A stretch of DNA of 18,517 nt, taken from the NCBI GenBank assembly GCA_030612225.1, contig JAUWOH010000014.1:1-18517 (forward strand), in the 5' to 3' direction. This document shows, piece after piece, positions 5,856 through 14,976 of the stretch. The notes under the pieces are model-generated. The model had not been told where the DNA came from. It did not search any database and saw only the letters and a program-made list of their open reading frames with translations. The DNA is from Desulfobacteraceae bacterium. GTDB lineage: Bacteria; Desulfobacterota; Desulfobacteria; Desulfobacterales; JAUWMJ01. Position numbers and translations under genes: made by a program. Numbering within the stretch: the first letter of the stretch is position 1; every line of letters starts with the position of its first letter.

Positions 5856-7529
5856 ATGGAGCCTATGCGTAAAGAAACAACAGAATATGAAGAAAAAACG
5901 GATAACTGGAAAGATATAGATCCGAAAAAAGTCAAGCAAGAAATTATGGAGAAATATCCTCCGAAAGTGGCGAGAAAAAGATCAAAGCATTTTGTCATAA
6001 ATAAAAAAGTGGATGATGAAAACTATACTGAAATACAGGCCAATGTGAGAACCATTCCTGGCATTATATCACAAAGAGGCTGCTGCTACGCAGGCTGCAA
6101 AGGGGTTGTGATGGGCCCAACCCGGGATATAATAAATCTTACCCACGGTCCGATCGGGTGCGGCTTTTACAGTTGGCTGACCAGGCGAAACCAGACCGAT
6201 CCGTCCACCACGCCTGACGGGCATAATTTCATGACCTATTGTTTTTCAACTGACATGGAAGAAAGAGAGATAATTTTTGGAGGTGAAAAAAAACTCAAGG
6301 CTGCCATTCAGGAGGCTTATGACATCTTCAAGCCGAAGATGATTTCGGTATTTGCAACCTGTCCTGTGGGGCTGATTGGAGATGATATTCATTCTGTAAC
6401 AAGGGAAATGGAAAAAAAACTGGGGATTACCATATTTGGCTTTAGTTGTGAGGGATATAAGGGGGTCAGCCAGTCTGCAGGCCACCATGTGGCAAACAAC
6501 GGACTCTTTCAGCATGTTATCGGCCTGGATGATACGGTAAAAGAAGGGGATTACAAGGTTAATCTTCTTGGAGAATATAATATCGGCGGAGACGCATTTT
6601 TGATCGAAGACTTATTTGAAAGATGTGGAATAACGTTAATTTCCACATTCAGCGGCAACTCGAGCGTAGATCATTTCTCAAACTCGCACACTGCGGACTT
6701 GAATCTGATTATGTGTCATCGTTCCATCAATTATGTGGCTGATATGATGGAGCAAAAATACGGGATACCCTGGCTCAAGATAAATTTTTTGAGTGCTGAA
6801 GCCACCTCAAGGTCACTTAGAAAAATTGCCGAATATTACGGCGATCAGAAGCTTATCGACCGGGTGGAAGAAGTGATTGCCGAAGAGATGCCGGCCGTAG
6901 AAAAAGCTCAAGCCGAAATCAGGCCGCGACTCGAAGGAAAGCTTGCCATGATGTTTGTAGGTGGCTCACGAGCTCATCATTATCAGGAACTGTTCAAGGA
7001 AATTGGGATGATAACGATCGCCGCGGGATACGAGTTTGCACACAGGGACGATTATGAGGGAAGACACGTGCTGCCGAAAATAAAAGTCGATGCGGATAGC
7101 AGAAATATTGAAGAGCTTGATGTTCAAAAAGACCCTGAAAAATACAATCCCAGGATAGATAAAAAAGAACTTGAAGCAGAAGAAAGACATGGTGTCAGGC
7201 TAAAAGACTATGAAGGGATGATGCCTGATATGGAGGAGGGAGATTATGTCATTGACGACATCAGCCAGTACGAAACCGAAAAGCTTATTGAAACCTATAA
7301 GCCGGCGATATTTTGTGCAGGGATCAAGGAAAAGTATATGATACAGAAGCACGGGATACCTATGAAACAGCTTCACAGCTATGATACCGGTGGCCCGTAT
7401 GCCGTATATAAAGGGGCTGTTAATTTTTATTATGAAATGGACAGGATGATAAACAGCAAGGTGTGGGATCATATCAAGGCACCGTGGGAAAAGAGTCCTG
7501 AGCTATCCGCCATGTATGCATATGAATAG
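5856..7529 (+). CDS. nifD: Nitrogenase MoFe protein alpha chain NifD
   Basis: A 557-aa subunit that holds FeMo-co and shares the P-cluster. I chose the ATG at 5856 (ribosome binding site CAGGAG at 5842-5847) over a TTG 18 nt upstream inside the nifI2 stop. P-cluster ligands: C76 (RGCCYAGC), C102 (HGPIGC), C169 (ATCPVGLIGDD). FeMo-co ligands: C287 (LIMCHRSINY) and H507 (QLHSYDTGGPY). It is longer than the roughly 480-490 aa of Azotobacter-type NifD because of a charged insertion at about 400-475. This suits the cluster III anaerobe type and a molybdenum enzyme. The last 17 bases are duplicated just downstream (7546-7562). Confidence 0.97.
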   Translation: MEPMRKETTEYEEKTDNWKDIDPKKVKQEIMEKYPPKVARKRSKHFVINKKVDDENYTEIQANVRTIPGIISQRGCCYAGCKGVVMGPTRDIINLTHGPIGCGFYSWLTRRNQTDPSTTPDGHNFMTYCFSTDMEEREIIFGGEKKLKAAIQEAYDIFKPKMISVFATCPVGLIGDDIHSVTREMEKKLGITIFGFSCEGYKGVSQSAGHHVANNGLFQHVIGLDDTVKEGDYKVNLLGEYNIGGDAFLIEDLFERCGITLISTFSGNSSVDHFSNSHTADLNLIMCHRSINYVADMMEQKYGIPWLKINFLSAEATSRSLRKIAEYYGDQKLIDRVEEVIAEEMPAVEKAQAEIRPRLEGKLAMMFVGGSRAHHYQELFKEIGMITIAAGYEFAHRDDYEGRHVLPKIKVDADSRNIEELDVQKDPEKYNPRIDKKELEAEERHGVRLKDYEGMMPDMEEGDYVIDDISQYETEKLIETYKPAIFCAGIKEKYMIQKHGIPMKQLHSYDTGGPYAVYKGAVNFYYEMDRMINSKVWDHIKAPWEKSPELSAMYAYE

Positions 7530-7562
7530 TAGGGGCAGGCTGCCCTGTATGCATATGAATAG
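7513..7562. repeat. 17-bp direct repeat at the nifD end with a palindrome between
   Basis: TGTATGCATATGAATAG occurs at 7513-7529, where it encodes the nifD C-terminus and stop, and again at 7546-7562. Between them lies the palindrome GGGCAG-G-CTGCCC (7533-7545). The layout resembles a small inserted palindromic repeat that duplicated its target. Confidence 0.6.
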
Positions 7563-7610
7563 CCTACCCTGTCGATGAATGGCAACAACCAAATGGGCAA
7601 AAAAATAATA

Positions 7611-7633
7611 GGGCAACCACAGAGGGTTTGCCC
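7611..7633. repeat. Small palindrome upstream of nifK
   Basis: GGGCAA (7611-7616) and TTGCCC (7628-7633) form a hairpin about 26 nt before the nifK start. It resembles the other GGGC/GCCC mini-palindromes of this window. In the mRNA it could affect nifK expression or processing between nifD and nifK; that is inference. Confidence 0.45.
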
Positions 7634-7658
7634 ATACATCAAAAAAAGGAACTCCCAA

Positions 7659-9035
7659 ATGTTATTACGACATACGCCAAAAGAAATTACAGAACGTAAA
7701 GCTTTGACCGTTAATCCGGCGAAAACCTGCCAGCCTATAGGCGCCATGTATGCGTCCCTGGGAATTCACGGCTGTCTTCCACACAGTCACGGTTCCCAGG
7801 GATGTTATGCATATCACCGGAGTACCCTGACCAGACACTACAAGGAGCCTGTAATGGCTGCCACCAGCTCCTTTACGGAAGGTGCTTCAGTGTTCGGAGG
7901 CCAGGCAAATCTGCTGCAGGCATTAAACAACATTTTTACAATTTATGAACCTGATGTCGTAGCCGTTCATACAACCTGTTTATCCGAGACCATAGGGGAC
8001 GATATTCCGCAGATATTCGGCAAGGCCAGGGCTGACGGGAAGATTCCGGAGGGTAAATTTGTTTTACATGCAAATACCCCGAGTTATGTGGGCACCCATG
8101 TTACAGGTTTTGCGAACATGACAAAAGCTATGGTCGATTATTTTGCAAAACCGGCCGAACATAAAGAGAACCGTATAAACATAATCCCGGGGTGGGTGGA
8201 ACCTTCGGACATGAAGGAAATTAAGCGGATAGCAGGTGAGTTGGGGGTCAAGTTTATAATGTTTCCGGATACCGAAAATGTGCTTAACGGTCCCCAGACC
8301 GGAAAATTTGCCATGTATCCAAAGGGCGGGGTTACCATAGATGAGTTAGTAAGCGCCGGCAGCAGCAGGGGGACAATTGCCCTGGGACGTCTGACATCCG
8401 GACCCGCCGCCCATGCCCTGGATACAAAATGCAAGGTGCCGTGCGAAATACTCGATCTGCCCATAGGAATCAAGGCAACCGACAGATTTGTAGATTCATT
8501 AAGAAAAATGGGAGGCGTCAATGTTCCTGACTCCATAAACATCGAAAGGGGGCAACTCGTAGATATTATAACGGACATGCAGGCCTATTTTTATCATAAG
8601 AAAGTCGGATTGGTGGGAGATCCTGATCAACTGGAAGCCCTTACGGAATTTCTGGTATCCATTGATATGCTGCCGATACATATCGTTACCGGTACAAAGG
8701 ACAAGAAATTCGAAAAAAGGATTAAGAGTTTAACCGAGGGCCTGCCATGCAAGGTAAACGTTAAAAGCGGCGGCGATATGATGCTTTTTCACCAGTGGAT
8801 AAAAAATGAACCTGTGGATCTTCTCATCGGAAATACCTATGTGAAGTACATTTCAAGAGATGAAGATATCCCGTTTATAAGGTTTGGTTTCCCGATTTTG
8901 GATAGAATCGGTCACAGTTATTTTCCGACAGTTGGTTACCAGGGTGGAATGCGTTTTTTAGAAAAGATACTTGATGCGCTTATGGACCGCCAGGACAGGG
9001 ATTCCTCTGAAATAGAGTTTGAACTGGTAATGTAA
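7659..9035 (+). CDS. nifK: Nitrogenase MoFe protein beta chain NifK
   Basis: A 458-aa subunit from the ATG at 7659. The frame stays open upstream to 7575, but those residues are encoded by the intergenic palindrome region, and AAAAAGGA upstream of 7659 supports the shorter form. The product starts MLLRHTPKEITERKALTVNP, like other short, cluster III NifK proteins that lack the long N-terminal arm. P-cluster ligands are C24 (KTCQPIGA), C49 (HGSQGC) and C107 (TTCLSETIGDD). It forms the alpha2-beta2 MoFe protein with NifD. The gap to nifD (129 bp) is the largest inside the nif part and holds two small palindromes. Confidence 0.96.
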   Translation: MLLRHTPKEITERKALTVNPAKTCQPIGAMYASLGIHGCLPHSHGSQGCYAYHRSTLTRHYKEPVMAATSSFTEGASVFGGQANLLQALNNIFTIYEPDVVAVHTTCLSETIGDDIPQIFGKARADGKIPEGKFVLHANTPSYVGTHVTGFANMTKAMVDYFAKPAEHKENRINIIPGWVEPSDMKEIKRIAGELGVKFIMFPDTENVLNGPQTGKFAMYPKGGVTIDELVSAGSSRGTIALGRLTSGPAAHALDTKCKVPCEILDLPIGIKATDRFVDSLRKMGGVNVPDSINIERGQLVDIITDMQAYFYHKKVGLVGDPDQLEALTEFLVSIDMLPIHIVTGTKDKKFEKRIKSLTEGLPCKVNVKSGGDMMLFHQWIKNEPVDLLIGNTYVKYISRDEDIPFIRFGFPILDRIGHSYFPTVGYQGGMRFLEKILDALMDRQDRDSSEIEFELVM

Positions 9036-9112
9036 ATATAGCCAGCTGCGCTGAAGGGGTTTAGACTGAAGGGTTCAGGGGTTCAAGGTTCGGGGATAGC
9101 GGGGGATGACCT

Positions 9113-10465
9113 ATGACTAATATGCCGATTTTAAAAGAAAGAGAAAAGCAGATATATCAAAAAGGCGCACAAGCATTTGATATGACATGCGAAAAAAAGA
9201 GCCTCGCCGGTTCCGTGAGTCAAAGAGCCTGCGTTTTCTGTGGCTCCAGGGTTGTGCTGTATCCGATTGCCGATGCCTTGCACCTGATCCATGGTCCTAT
9301 TGGATGCGCGTCATACACCTGGGACATCAGGGGGGCGCTTTCATCAGGCCCTCAGCTCCACCGGATGAGTTTTTCCACAGATCTTAAGGAAAAAGATATT
9401 ATTTTCGGCGGAGAGAAAAAATTGTACGGATCCCGTGTTCAACTTATTGATAAGTATCATCCCAATGCGGCGTTTGTTTACGCTACATGCATTGTCGGAT
9501 TAATTGGCGATGATGTAGATTCCATATGCAAGCGTGTGTCTGACGAAAAAGGGATTCCTGTTTTGCCGGTTCATTCGGAAGGATTCAAGGGAACCAAAAA
9601 GGACGGGTACAAGGCTGCATGTGATGCCATGGCACACATTGTCGGAACCGGTTCCATAGAAGGTATCGGGGAACTGAGTCTTAATATAATGGGAGAATTC
9701 AATATAGCAGGTGAGGCATGGATCATTCAAGATTACTACGAGAAAATGGGTCTTGAGGTGGTGTCTGTTTTTACAGGAGACGGTAGAGTTGATAAAATAA
9801 AGCGTTCACACGGAGCAAAGCTTAATGTGGTACAATGCTCCGGGTCGATGATGCATCTTGCTGAGATTATGAAGGAAAAATACGGCATCCCTTATATTCG
9901 AGTATCCTACTTTGGAATTGAAGACATGTCAAAGGCCCTTTATGACGTAGCCGAGCATTTCAGCGATCACCCCGAGGTGATGGAAAAAACACAAAATATT
10001 GTACGAAAAGAGATACAGGCGATTAATCCGGTCTTGAAGCAATACAAGAAAGTGCTTTCCGGTAAAAAAGCCGCCATATATGTTGGGGGAGCCTTTAAAG
10101 CATTTTCAATGATAAAGGCGTTAAGGTCTCTCGGAATGGAGGTTGTGCTGGCCGGGTCTCAAACAGGAAACAAGGACGATTATAAATTGTTAAGGGAAAT
10201 GTGCAATGACGGCACGGTGATCTTAGACGATGCCAATCCCCTGGAGCTTTCCAAATACTGCATCGAAAAAGGGGCAGACCTTTTTATCGGCGGCGTCAAG
10301 GAAAGACCGATGGCATATAAGATGGGGATCGGTTTCTGCGATCACAACCATGAACGAAAACTCTCTCTAGCCGGCTACAGCGGTATGCTGAACTTTGCCA
10401 AAGAGGTCTATTCTTCAGTAAAAAGTCCTGTCTGGAAATTTGCGCCGGAAAAAAAGCTTTCCTGA
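9113..10465 (+). CDS. nifE: FeMo-co scaffold protein NifE
   Basis: A 450-aa NifD paralogue that forms the NifEN scaffold on which the NifB product is matured to FeMo-co. Cluster-type cysteines are seen at C40 (RACVFCGSR), C65 (HGPIGC) and C126 (ATCIVGLIGDD), with FGGEKKLYGS at 98-107. The position of the NifD FeMo-co cysteine is also occupied by a Cys (VVQCSGSMMHLAE). It lacks the NifD C-terminal histidine block in its usual context. The ribosome binding site is GGGGGATGACCT before 9113. The 77-bp gap after nifK holds GGGGTTTAG/GGGTTCA-like degenerate repeats but no gene. Confidence 0.95.
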   Translation: MTNMPILKEREKQIYQKGAQAFDMTCEKKSLAGSVSQRACVFCGSRVVLYPIADALHLIHGPIGCASYTWDIRGALSSGPQLHRMSFSTDLKEKDIIFGGEKKLYGSRVQLIDKYHPNAAFVYATCIVGLIGDDVDSICKRVSDEKGIPVLPVHSEGFKGTKKDGYKAACDAMAHIVGTGSIEGIGELSLNIMGEFNIAGEAWIIQDYYEKMGLEVVSVFTGDGRVDKIKRSHGAKLNVVQCSGSMMHLAEIMKEKYGIPYIRVSYFGIEDMSKALYDVAEHFSDHPEVMEKTQNIVRKEIQAINPVLKQYKKVLSGKKAAIYVGGAFKAFSMIKALRSLGMEVVLAGSQTGNKDDYKLLREMCNDGTVILDDANPLELSKYCIEKGADLFIGGVKERPMAYKMGIGFCDHNHERKLSLAGYSGMLNFAKEVYSSVKSPVWKFAPEKKLS

Positions 10466-10481
10466 TTTGGAGAATATTAAA

Positions 10482-11846
10482 ATGAAAGCACAGAAAAATA
10501 TCGAATACAAAGCTACAAGCAATGCATGCAAACTCTGCAGCCCCCTGGGTGCGTCACTGGTTTTCAGAGGCATAGAAAAATCCATGCCTTTGCTTCACGG
10601 CTCCCAGGGCTGTTCCACATATATCAGAAGATACTTGATCAGCCATTTTAATGAGCCGGTCGATATAGCATCTTCAAATTTTACAGAAGAAACAACCATT
10701 TTCGGCGGAGGGGCCAACTTAAAAATAGCGGTTCAAAACATAATAAAACAGTACGATCCGGAGTTGATAGGGGTTGCGACCACCTGCCTTAGTGAAACCA
10801 TCGGAGACGATGTGCCTCTGATTTTAAGGGATTATAATAAGAATGATTCCGGCAAGTTGTCTCCTGCAATCGTTTCGGTATCAACACCAAGTTATTCGGG
10901 AACACACATAGACGGCTTCCACGGCGCGGTAAAGGCCACAGTCGATACCATAGCCGAAAAGGGAAACATTGAGGCGAAACATGTGAATATTTTTCCTAAC
11001 ATGTTGTCTCCTGAGGATCTTCGGCACCTGAAAGATATATTTTTCGACTTTGGAGCGGAACATATAATGCTTCCGGATTATTCTCAAACTCTTGACGGAC
11101 CATTATGGTCTGAATACCAGAAGATCCCGGAAGGAGGAACAACTGTAAAACAAATTGCTTCAATGGGGGACGCTGCAGCGAGCATAGAATTTGGAAGGAT
11201 CCTTGCCGAAGAGGAAAGCGCAGGCAAGCTTTTAAAAAAGAAATTTCAGGTGCCCTGTTACAGCTTAGGCATTCCCATCGGCGTTAATGAAACAGATGTT
11301 TTTTTTAATGCGCTTTCAACCATTACCGGCAAACCTGTGCCGGAAAAATATGTTCAGGAGAGGGGAAGGCTCATCGACGCCTATGCTGACGGACATAAAT
11401 ACGTTTTTGAAGCCCGTGCCGTTGTTTACGGCGAGGAGGATCTGGTTATAGGGCTTGCTTCTTTTTTGTCGGAAATAGGAATCGTTCCGGTTCTTTGTGC
11501 TTCAGGAGGTGAAAGCGGTCATTTAAAAAACAAGCTTTGTCAGGTGATTCCTGATTTTGAAACCAGGGGAATCGAGGCGCTCGAAGGGGTCGATTTTGTC
11601 GATATAGGAGATGCGGCAAAAAAATTATCCCCGGATTTTTTAATCGGCAGCAGCAAGGGATACAAGATTGCAAGGGAAATCAACAAGCCTTTGATAAGAG
11701 TCGGTTTTCCGATACATGACCGAATGGGAGGCGCAAGAATTCTTCATATCGGTTACAAGGGTACTCAACAGTTGTTTGATACTATTTCAAATATCATCAT
11801 AGCATCGAAACAGGATGCATCGTCTGTTGGATATACATATATGTGA
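10482..11846 (+). CDS. nifN: FeMo-co scaffold protein NifN
   Basis: A 454-aa NifK paralogue and partner of NifE. The ATG at 10482 follows TTTGGAGAA; an in-frame ATG at 10440 would overlap nifE and add 14 atypical residues, so the shorter form is preferred. Conserved cysteines: C19 (ACKLCSPLGA), C44 (HGSQGC), C102 (TTCLSETIGDD). The C-terminal half keeps RVGFPIHDRMGGARILHIGYKG, as in the NifK/NifN family. It lies 16 nt after nifE, so the two are co-transcribed and probably made in equal amounts. Confidence 0.95.
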   Translation: MKAQKNIEYKATSNACKLCSPLGASLVFRGIEKSMPLLHGSQGCSTYIRRYLISHFNEPVDIASSNFTEETTIFGGGANLKIAVQNIIKQYDPELIGVATTCLSETIGDDVPLILRDYNKNDSGKLSPAIVSVSTPSYSGTHIDGFHGAVKATVDTIAEKGNIEAKHVNIFPNMLSPEDLRHLKDIFFDFGAEHIMLPDYSQTLDGPLWSEYQKIPEGGTTVKQIASMGDAAASIEFGRILAEEESAGKLLKKKFQVPCYSLGIPIGVNETDVFFNALSTITGKPVPEKYVQERGRLIDAYADGHKYVFEARAVVYGEEDLVIGLASFLSEIGIVPVLCASGGESGHLKNKLCQVIPDFETRGIEALEGVDFVDIGDAAKKLSPDFLIGSSKGYKIAREINKPLIRVGFPIHDRMGGARILHIGYKGTQQLFDTISNIIIASKQDASSVGYTYM

Positions 11847-11866
11847 TAAAAGAGGGGGAGAGGAAA

Positions 11867-13126
11867 ATGGAACTATCAAACCATCCATGTTTTAACGCTA
11901 AAGTTCGGGGCTCACACGGAAGAGTGCATCTTCCCATTGCCCCCAGATGTAATATTCAGTGTAAATATTGCGATCGTAAATATGACTGTGTAAATGAAAG
12001 CAGACCCGGTGTTACCAGCGCAGTTCTTACTCCGAAACAGTCAATAATTTATCTGGATTATATTTTTGAAAATGTAAAAAATATTTCAGTTGTGGGCATA
12101 GCTGGACCCGGCGACCCGTTTGCCAATCCAAAAGAAACCATGGAAACTCTTCGCCTGGTCAGAAAAAAATACCCTGAGATCATTCTCTGCCTTGCCACAA
12201 ACGGTCTTGGACTAAACCCCTATATCGAAGAACTGGCACAAATTAATGTAAGTCATGTAACTATCACCTTAAATGCTTTAGATCCTGAAATCGGTGCTCA
12301 AATTTATTCTTTTATCAGGCACGGTAAAAAAGTGCTAAGCCCAAAGGCGGGCTTTAAGGTTTTGCTGGAAAAGCAGCTCGAAGCTATAAAAAAATTAAAA
12401 GAAAATAATATTACAACCAAAGTAAACACCGTCATTATACCTGGAATAAATGAGAACCATATTGAAGCTGTTGCAAAAAAAATGTCTGAGCTCGGTGTAG
12501 ATATTTTAAATTGCATTCCGTTTTACCCGAACAAAGGCAGCGCTTTTGCACACTTGAAAGAACCTTCTAAAGAATTAGTTAACAGTATCAGAAAGAAAGC
12601 CTCTCAGTATATTCCCCAGATGTATCATTGCGGAAGATGCAGGGCTGATGCCGTGGGGATCCTTGGCGAAAAGAATAATAAGGAAATAATTAAAAAACTG
12701 AAAGAATGTTCCGAGATGCCGGAAATCTATGACGGGAAACGCTCTCATGTTGCTGTTGCCAGCATGGAGGGCGCTCTTGTCAATCAAAAACTCGGTAAAG
12801 CGAAAGAACTTTTAATTTACGGTAAAAAAGAAGGAAAGATTATATTAATGGAGTCCAGAAAAACTCCAGAACCGGGCGGAGGGCTGAAACGCTGGGAAGG
12901 ACTTGCCGAAACAATAAGTGACTGCCGGGCACTTCTTGTCAGCGGAATCGGGGATAACCCAAGACGAGTTCTATCCGGAAAAGGGATCGACATCCTGGAG
13001 CTTGAGGGGATGATTGAAGAGGCTGTGGAAGCAGTCTTTGAAGGTCACAGCATGAATTACATGATAAGAAGAGATATAGAGGCCTGCAATCGTCCATGTG
13101 CCGGCGTAGGCATGGGGTGTATGTAG
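11867..13126 (+). CDS. nifB: Nitrogenase cofactor biosynthesis protein NifB
   Basis: A 419-aa radical SAM enzyme that fuses [4Fe-4S] clusters and inserts the central carbide to make NifB-co. The radical SAM motif CNIQCKYC has ligands C28, C32 and C35. VGIAGPGDPFANP follows, and CGRCRADAVG supplies further cluster ligands. From about residue 290 (SHVAVASMEGALVNQKLG) a NifX/NafY-like cofactor-binding domain follows, so this is the two-domain form. I chose the ATG at 11867 (ribosome binding site AGGGGGAGAGGA) over the GTG at 11843 that overlaps the nifN stop. The extreme C-terminus has CNRPCAGVGMGC. Confidence 0.96.
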   Translation: MELSNHPCFNAKVRGSHGRVHLPIAPRCNIQCKYCDRKYDCVNESRPGVTSAVLTPKQSIIYLDYIFENVKNISVVGIAGPGDPFANPKETMETLRLVRKKYPEIILCLATNGLGLNPYIEELAQINVSHVTITLNALDPEIGAQIYSFIRHGKKVLSPKAGFKVLLEKQLEAIKKLKENNITTKVNTVIIPGINENHIEAVAKKMSELGVDILNCIPFYPNKGSAFAHLKEPSKELVNSIRKKASQYIPQMYHCGRCRADAVGILGEKNNKEIIKKLKECSEMPEIYDGKRSHVAVASMEGALVNQKLGKAKELLIYGKKEGKIILMESRKTPEPGGGLKRWEGLAETISDCRALLVSGIGDNPRRVLSGKGIDILELEGMIEEAVEAVFEGHSMNYMIRRDIEACNRPCAGVGMGCM

Positions 13127-13128
13127 TC

Positions 13129-13148
13129 AGGGTTTAGGGTTTAGGGTT
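13129..13148. repeat. Telomere-like heptamer repeat (TTTAGGG type)
   Basis: Between nifB and the ferredoxin gene, AGGGTTTAGGGTTTAGGGTT contains nearly three copies of a GGGTTTA unit. Related looser repeats (GGGGTTTAG, GGGTTCAGGGGTTC) lie between nifK and nifE at about 9056-9092. They look like simple spacer repeats. Confidence 0.7.
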
Positions 13149-13175
13149 ACAAATAGATTATACGGAGGAATTATA

Positions 13176-13478
13176 ATGGTAAAACCGAAACATCATATTT
13201 TTGTATGTTCAAGTTTCAGGGCATCCGGGGAAATTAAGGGTAAGTGTAACAAAAAAGGGTCCACAGATATCATACCTTACATAGAAAACGAAATACTCGA
13301 CAGGGGAATGGATGCCCTATTGACAAGCACAGGCTGCATGAAACAGTGCGACAACGGGCCTCTAATGATTATTTATCCGGAAAATTTCTGGTATGGAAAT
13401 GTTGAAAGCGAAGATATAATTGATGAAATTCTGGATGCCCTGGAAGACGGCGGGGCTGCTGAAAAGTATCTATTGTAG
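13176..13478 (+). CDS. Thioredoxin-like [2Fe-2S] ferredoxin
   Basis: A 100-aa ferredoxin of the Shethna/Clostridium pasteurianum type. Four cysteines in the family pattern, C11, C24, C54 and C58 (VCSSFRASGEIKGKC and STGCMKQCDNGP), bind a [2Fe-2S] cluster in a thioredoxin-like fold. Such ferredoxins are often encoded beside nifB in anaerobic diazotrophs and are thought to serve electron transfer to nitrogenase or cofactor assembly; the exact partner is not shown by sequence. A strong ribosome binding site (GGAGGAATT) precedes the ATG. Confidence 0.92.
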   Translation: MVKPKHHIFVCSSFRASGEIKGKCNKKGSTDIIPYIENEILDRGMDALLTSTGCMKQCDNGPLMIIYPENFWYGNVESEDIIDEILDALEDGGAAEKYLL

Positions 13479-13490
13479 AAAGGTAAGCAA

Positions 13491-14213
13491 ATGAGAATTC
13501 ACTACTTACAACACGTACCTTTTGAAGACTTGAGTAGTATTGGTCCAATATTGAAGAAAAAGGGACATGAATTAACGGCTACACATTTATACAAAGGTCA
13601 ACAAATACCCCGGGTAAAAGAAATTGACTGGCTAATAGTCATGGGTGGACCAATGGGCATCTATGATGAAGCAAAATACCCGTGGTTAAACGCTGAAAAG
13701 CTTTTCATAAAAGAAGCAATTAAATCCAATAAAATTGTTCTTGGTATATGTCTTGGCGCACAACTCATTGCGGACGCACTAGGGGCAAAAGTATATCAGA
13801 ATAAGCATCGAGAAATAGGCTGGTTTAATATTAGTCGATCACCTGAAATAGATGACACAATCCTGTCAGAAGTAATTCCTGATCAAATGAAAGTATTTCA
13901 TTGGCATGGTGATACCTTCGATATACCACAAGGAGCAAAGACAATAGGTGCAAGTGAAGCGTGCCAAAATCAAGGTTTTATAATGAATAATCGTGTAGCA
14001 GGTTTTCAATTTCACCTTGAAACAACATTACGGTCAGCAAGCGCACTTATAAATAACTGCCGAGATGAACTGGGCAAATCTCAATATGTTCAGACTGAAA
14101 GTGAAATATTGTCAGATAATCAGCGTTTCACAAATATCAATCAGGTAATGTACTCCGTATTAGAGGCCTTGGAAGTACAAGGATTAAAGGTGAAAGCTCA
14201 AAGCAAAAGGTGA
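13491..14213 (+). CDS. Class I glutamine amidotransferase domain protein
   Basis: A 240-aa stand-alone GATase. The nucleophile is C87 (LGICLGAQLIA), and the triad His and Glu are H175 and E177 (GFQFHLE). The oxyanion region is VMGGPMGIYDE (50-60). It would release ammonia from glutamine for an unknown synthase or act as a GMP-synthase-like or peptidase-like GATase. It starts 12 nt after the ferredoxin gene and ends 7 nt before the next gene, so it belongs to the operon. It looks more AT-rich than the nif genes. Its last residues (KVKAQSKR) lie in an 11-bp direct repeat, AAAGGTGAAAG (14186-14196, 14206-14216); the second copy supplies the stop and the ribosome binding site for the next gene. 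The link with nitrogen fixation is not established from sequence. Confidence 0.9.
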   Translation: MRIHYLQHVPFEDLSSIGPILKKKGHELTATHLYKGQQIPRVKEIDWLIVMGGPMGIYDEAKYPWLNAEKLFIKEAIKSNKIVLGICLGAQLIADALGAKVYQNKHREIGWFNISRSPEIDDTILSEVIPDQMKVFHWHGDTFDIPQGAKTIGASEACQNQGFIMNNRVAGFQFHLETTLRSASALINNCRDELGKSQYVQTESEILSDNQRFTNINQVMYSVLEALEVQGLKVKAQSKR

Positions 14214-14220
14214 AAGAAAT

Positions 14221-14967
14221 ATGTATGCAAAACTAAAAACCGCATTAATTGATTTAGCCGAAAAAAATGGTCTCATGGAAAGCAAGGTCAACATCACAGC
14301 TAAGATCCTGACATCTGAAGAGGCAATAGGTAAAACAGAAAGAAAGGATTTTCCTTTGCTTCAAGGCAAGGAATTCTTAATCCAGGCGGATTTCAAGAAT
14401 GCCATGGGACAAGCATTCACAGATGCCCCAGGCAACTTTAAAGGTAAGCTTAAAGAAATATTGGAGCTAAAATTAACGAATAACAGTGAACGAGCCCTTT
14501 TTATTGCTACGCTGAATGCTGTAATGCGTTACCTCGGTGCAGCCGAAAAGACTATTCACTGCAAAAACAAGGAGCCTGAATTATGTGCCAGGGAGATAGC
14601 AAAAACAATTATTGATAAATACAGTGCTGATGTGAAGATTGGAATTGTTGGATTCCAGCCGGCTATAATAGATAATTTTTCCAAAGAGTTACCCACGGAA
14701 AATATCAAAGTAACAGACATGGATAAAGACAATATCAACAAAATAAAATATGGGGTGCTTATATGGGATGGCAGGAAAAAGACAGATGAGCTTTTTAAAA
14801 CCAGCGATATCATTTTGGCGACAGGCTCAACAGTAGTAAACGACAGCCTGTCTCCGTTGATTTATCTCTCAGAGAAATACCAGAAGCCGCTATATGTTTA
14901 CGGCACAACAGTTGCCGGCACCAGCAAAATTTTAAACCTGGAAAGGCTGTGTTTTCAAGCCTCTTAA
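14221..14967 (+). CDS. DUF4213/DUF364-type putative metal-chelation protein
   Basis: A 248-aa protein. The N-terminal part (FPLLQGKEFLIQADFKNAMGQAF region, about 45-80) resembles the DUF4213 domain. The C-terminal part (VGIVGFQPAII at about 141, then LATGSTVVNDSL near 198-209) resembles the Rossmann-like DUF364 domain. A structure of this family suggested heavy-metal chelation in anaerobes; the true function is unknown. Placement directly before modABC and after nif cofactor genes suggests a role with molybdenum or cofactor metal, which is inference. No signal peptide or membrane segment is seen. The ribosome binding site AGGTGA is supplied by the repeat noted for the upstream gene. Confidence 0.78.
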   Translation: MYAKLKTALIDLAEKNGLMESKVNITAKILTSEEAIGKTERKDFPLLQGKEFLIQADFKNAMGQAFTDAPGNFKGKLKEILELKLTNNSERALFIATLNAVMRYLGAAEKTIHCKNKEPELCAREIAKTIIDKYSADVKIGIVGFQPAIIDNFSKELPTENIKVTDMDKDNINKIKYGVLIWDGRKKTDELFKTSDIILATGSTVVNDSLSPLIYLSEKYQKPLYVYGTTVAGTSKILNLERLCFQAS

Positions 14968-14976
14968 GGAGTTATC

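Noticed and set aside
7575..7658. Longer NifK N-terminus from the in-frame ATG at 7575.
   Set aside because: The added residues come from the palindromic spacer, and the shorter start has the family-like sequence and a ribosome binding site.
13129..13148. Telomere-like TTTAGGG repeats.
   Set aside because: Only about three units in an operon spacer; a simple repeat, not a telomere or an element.
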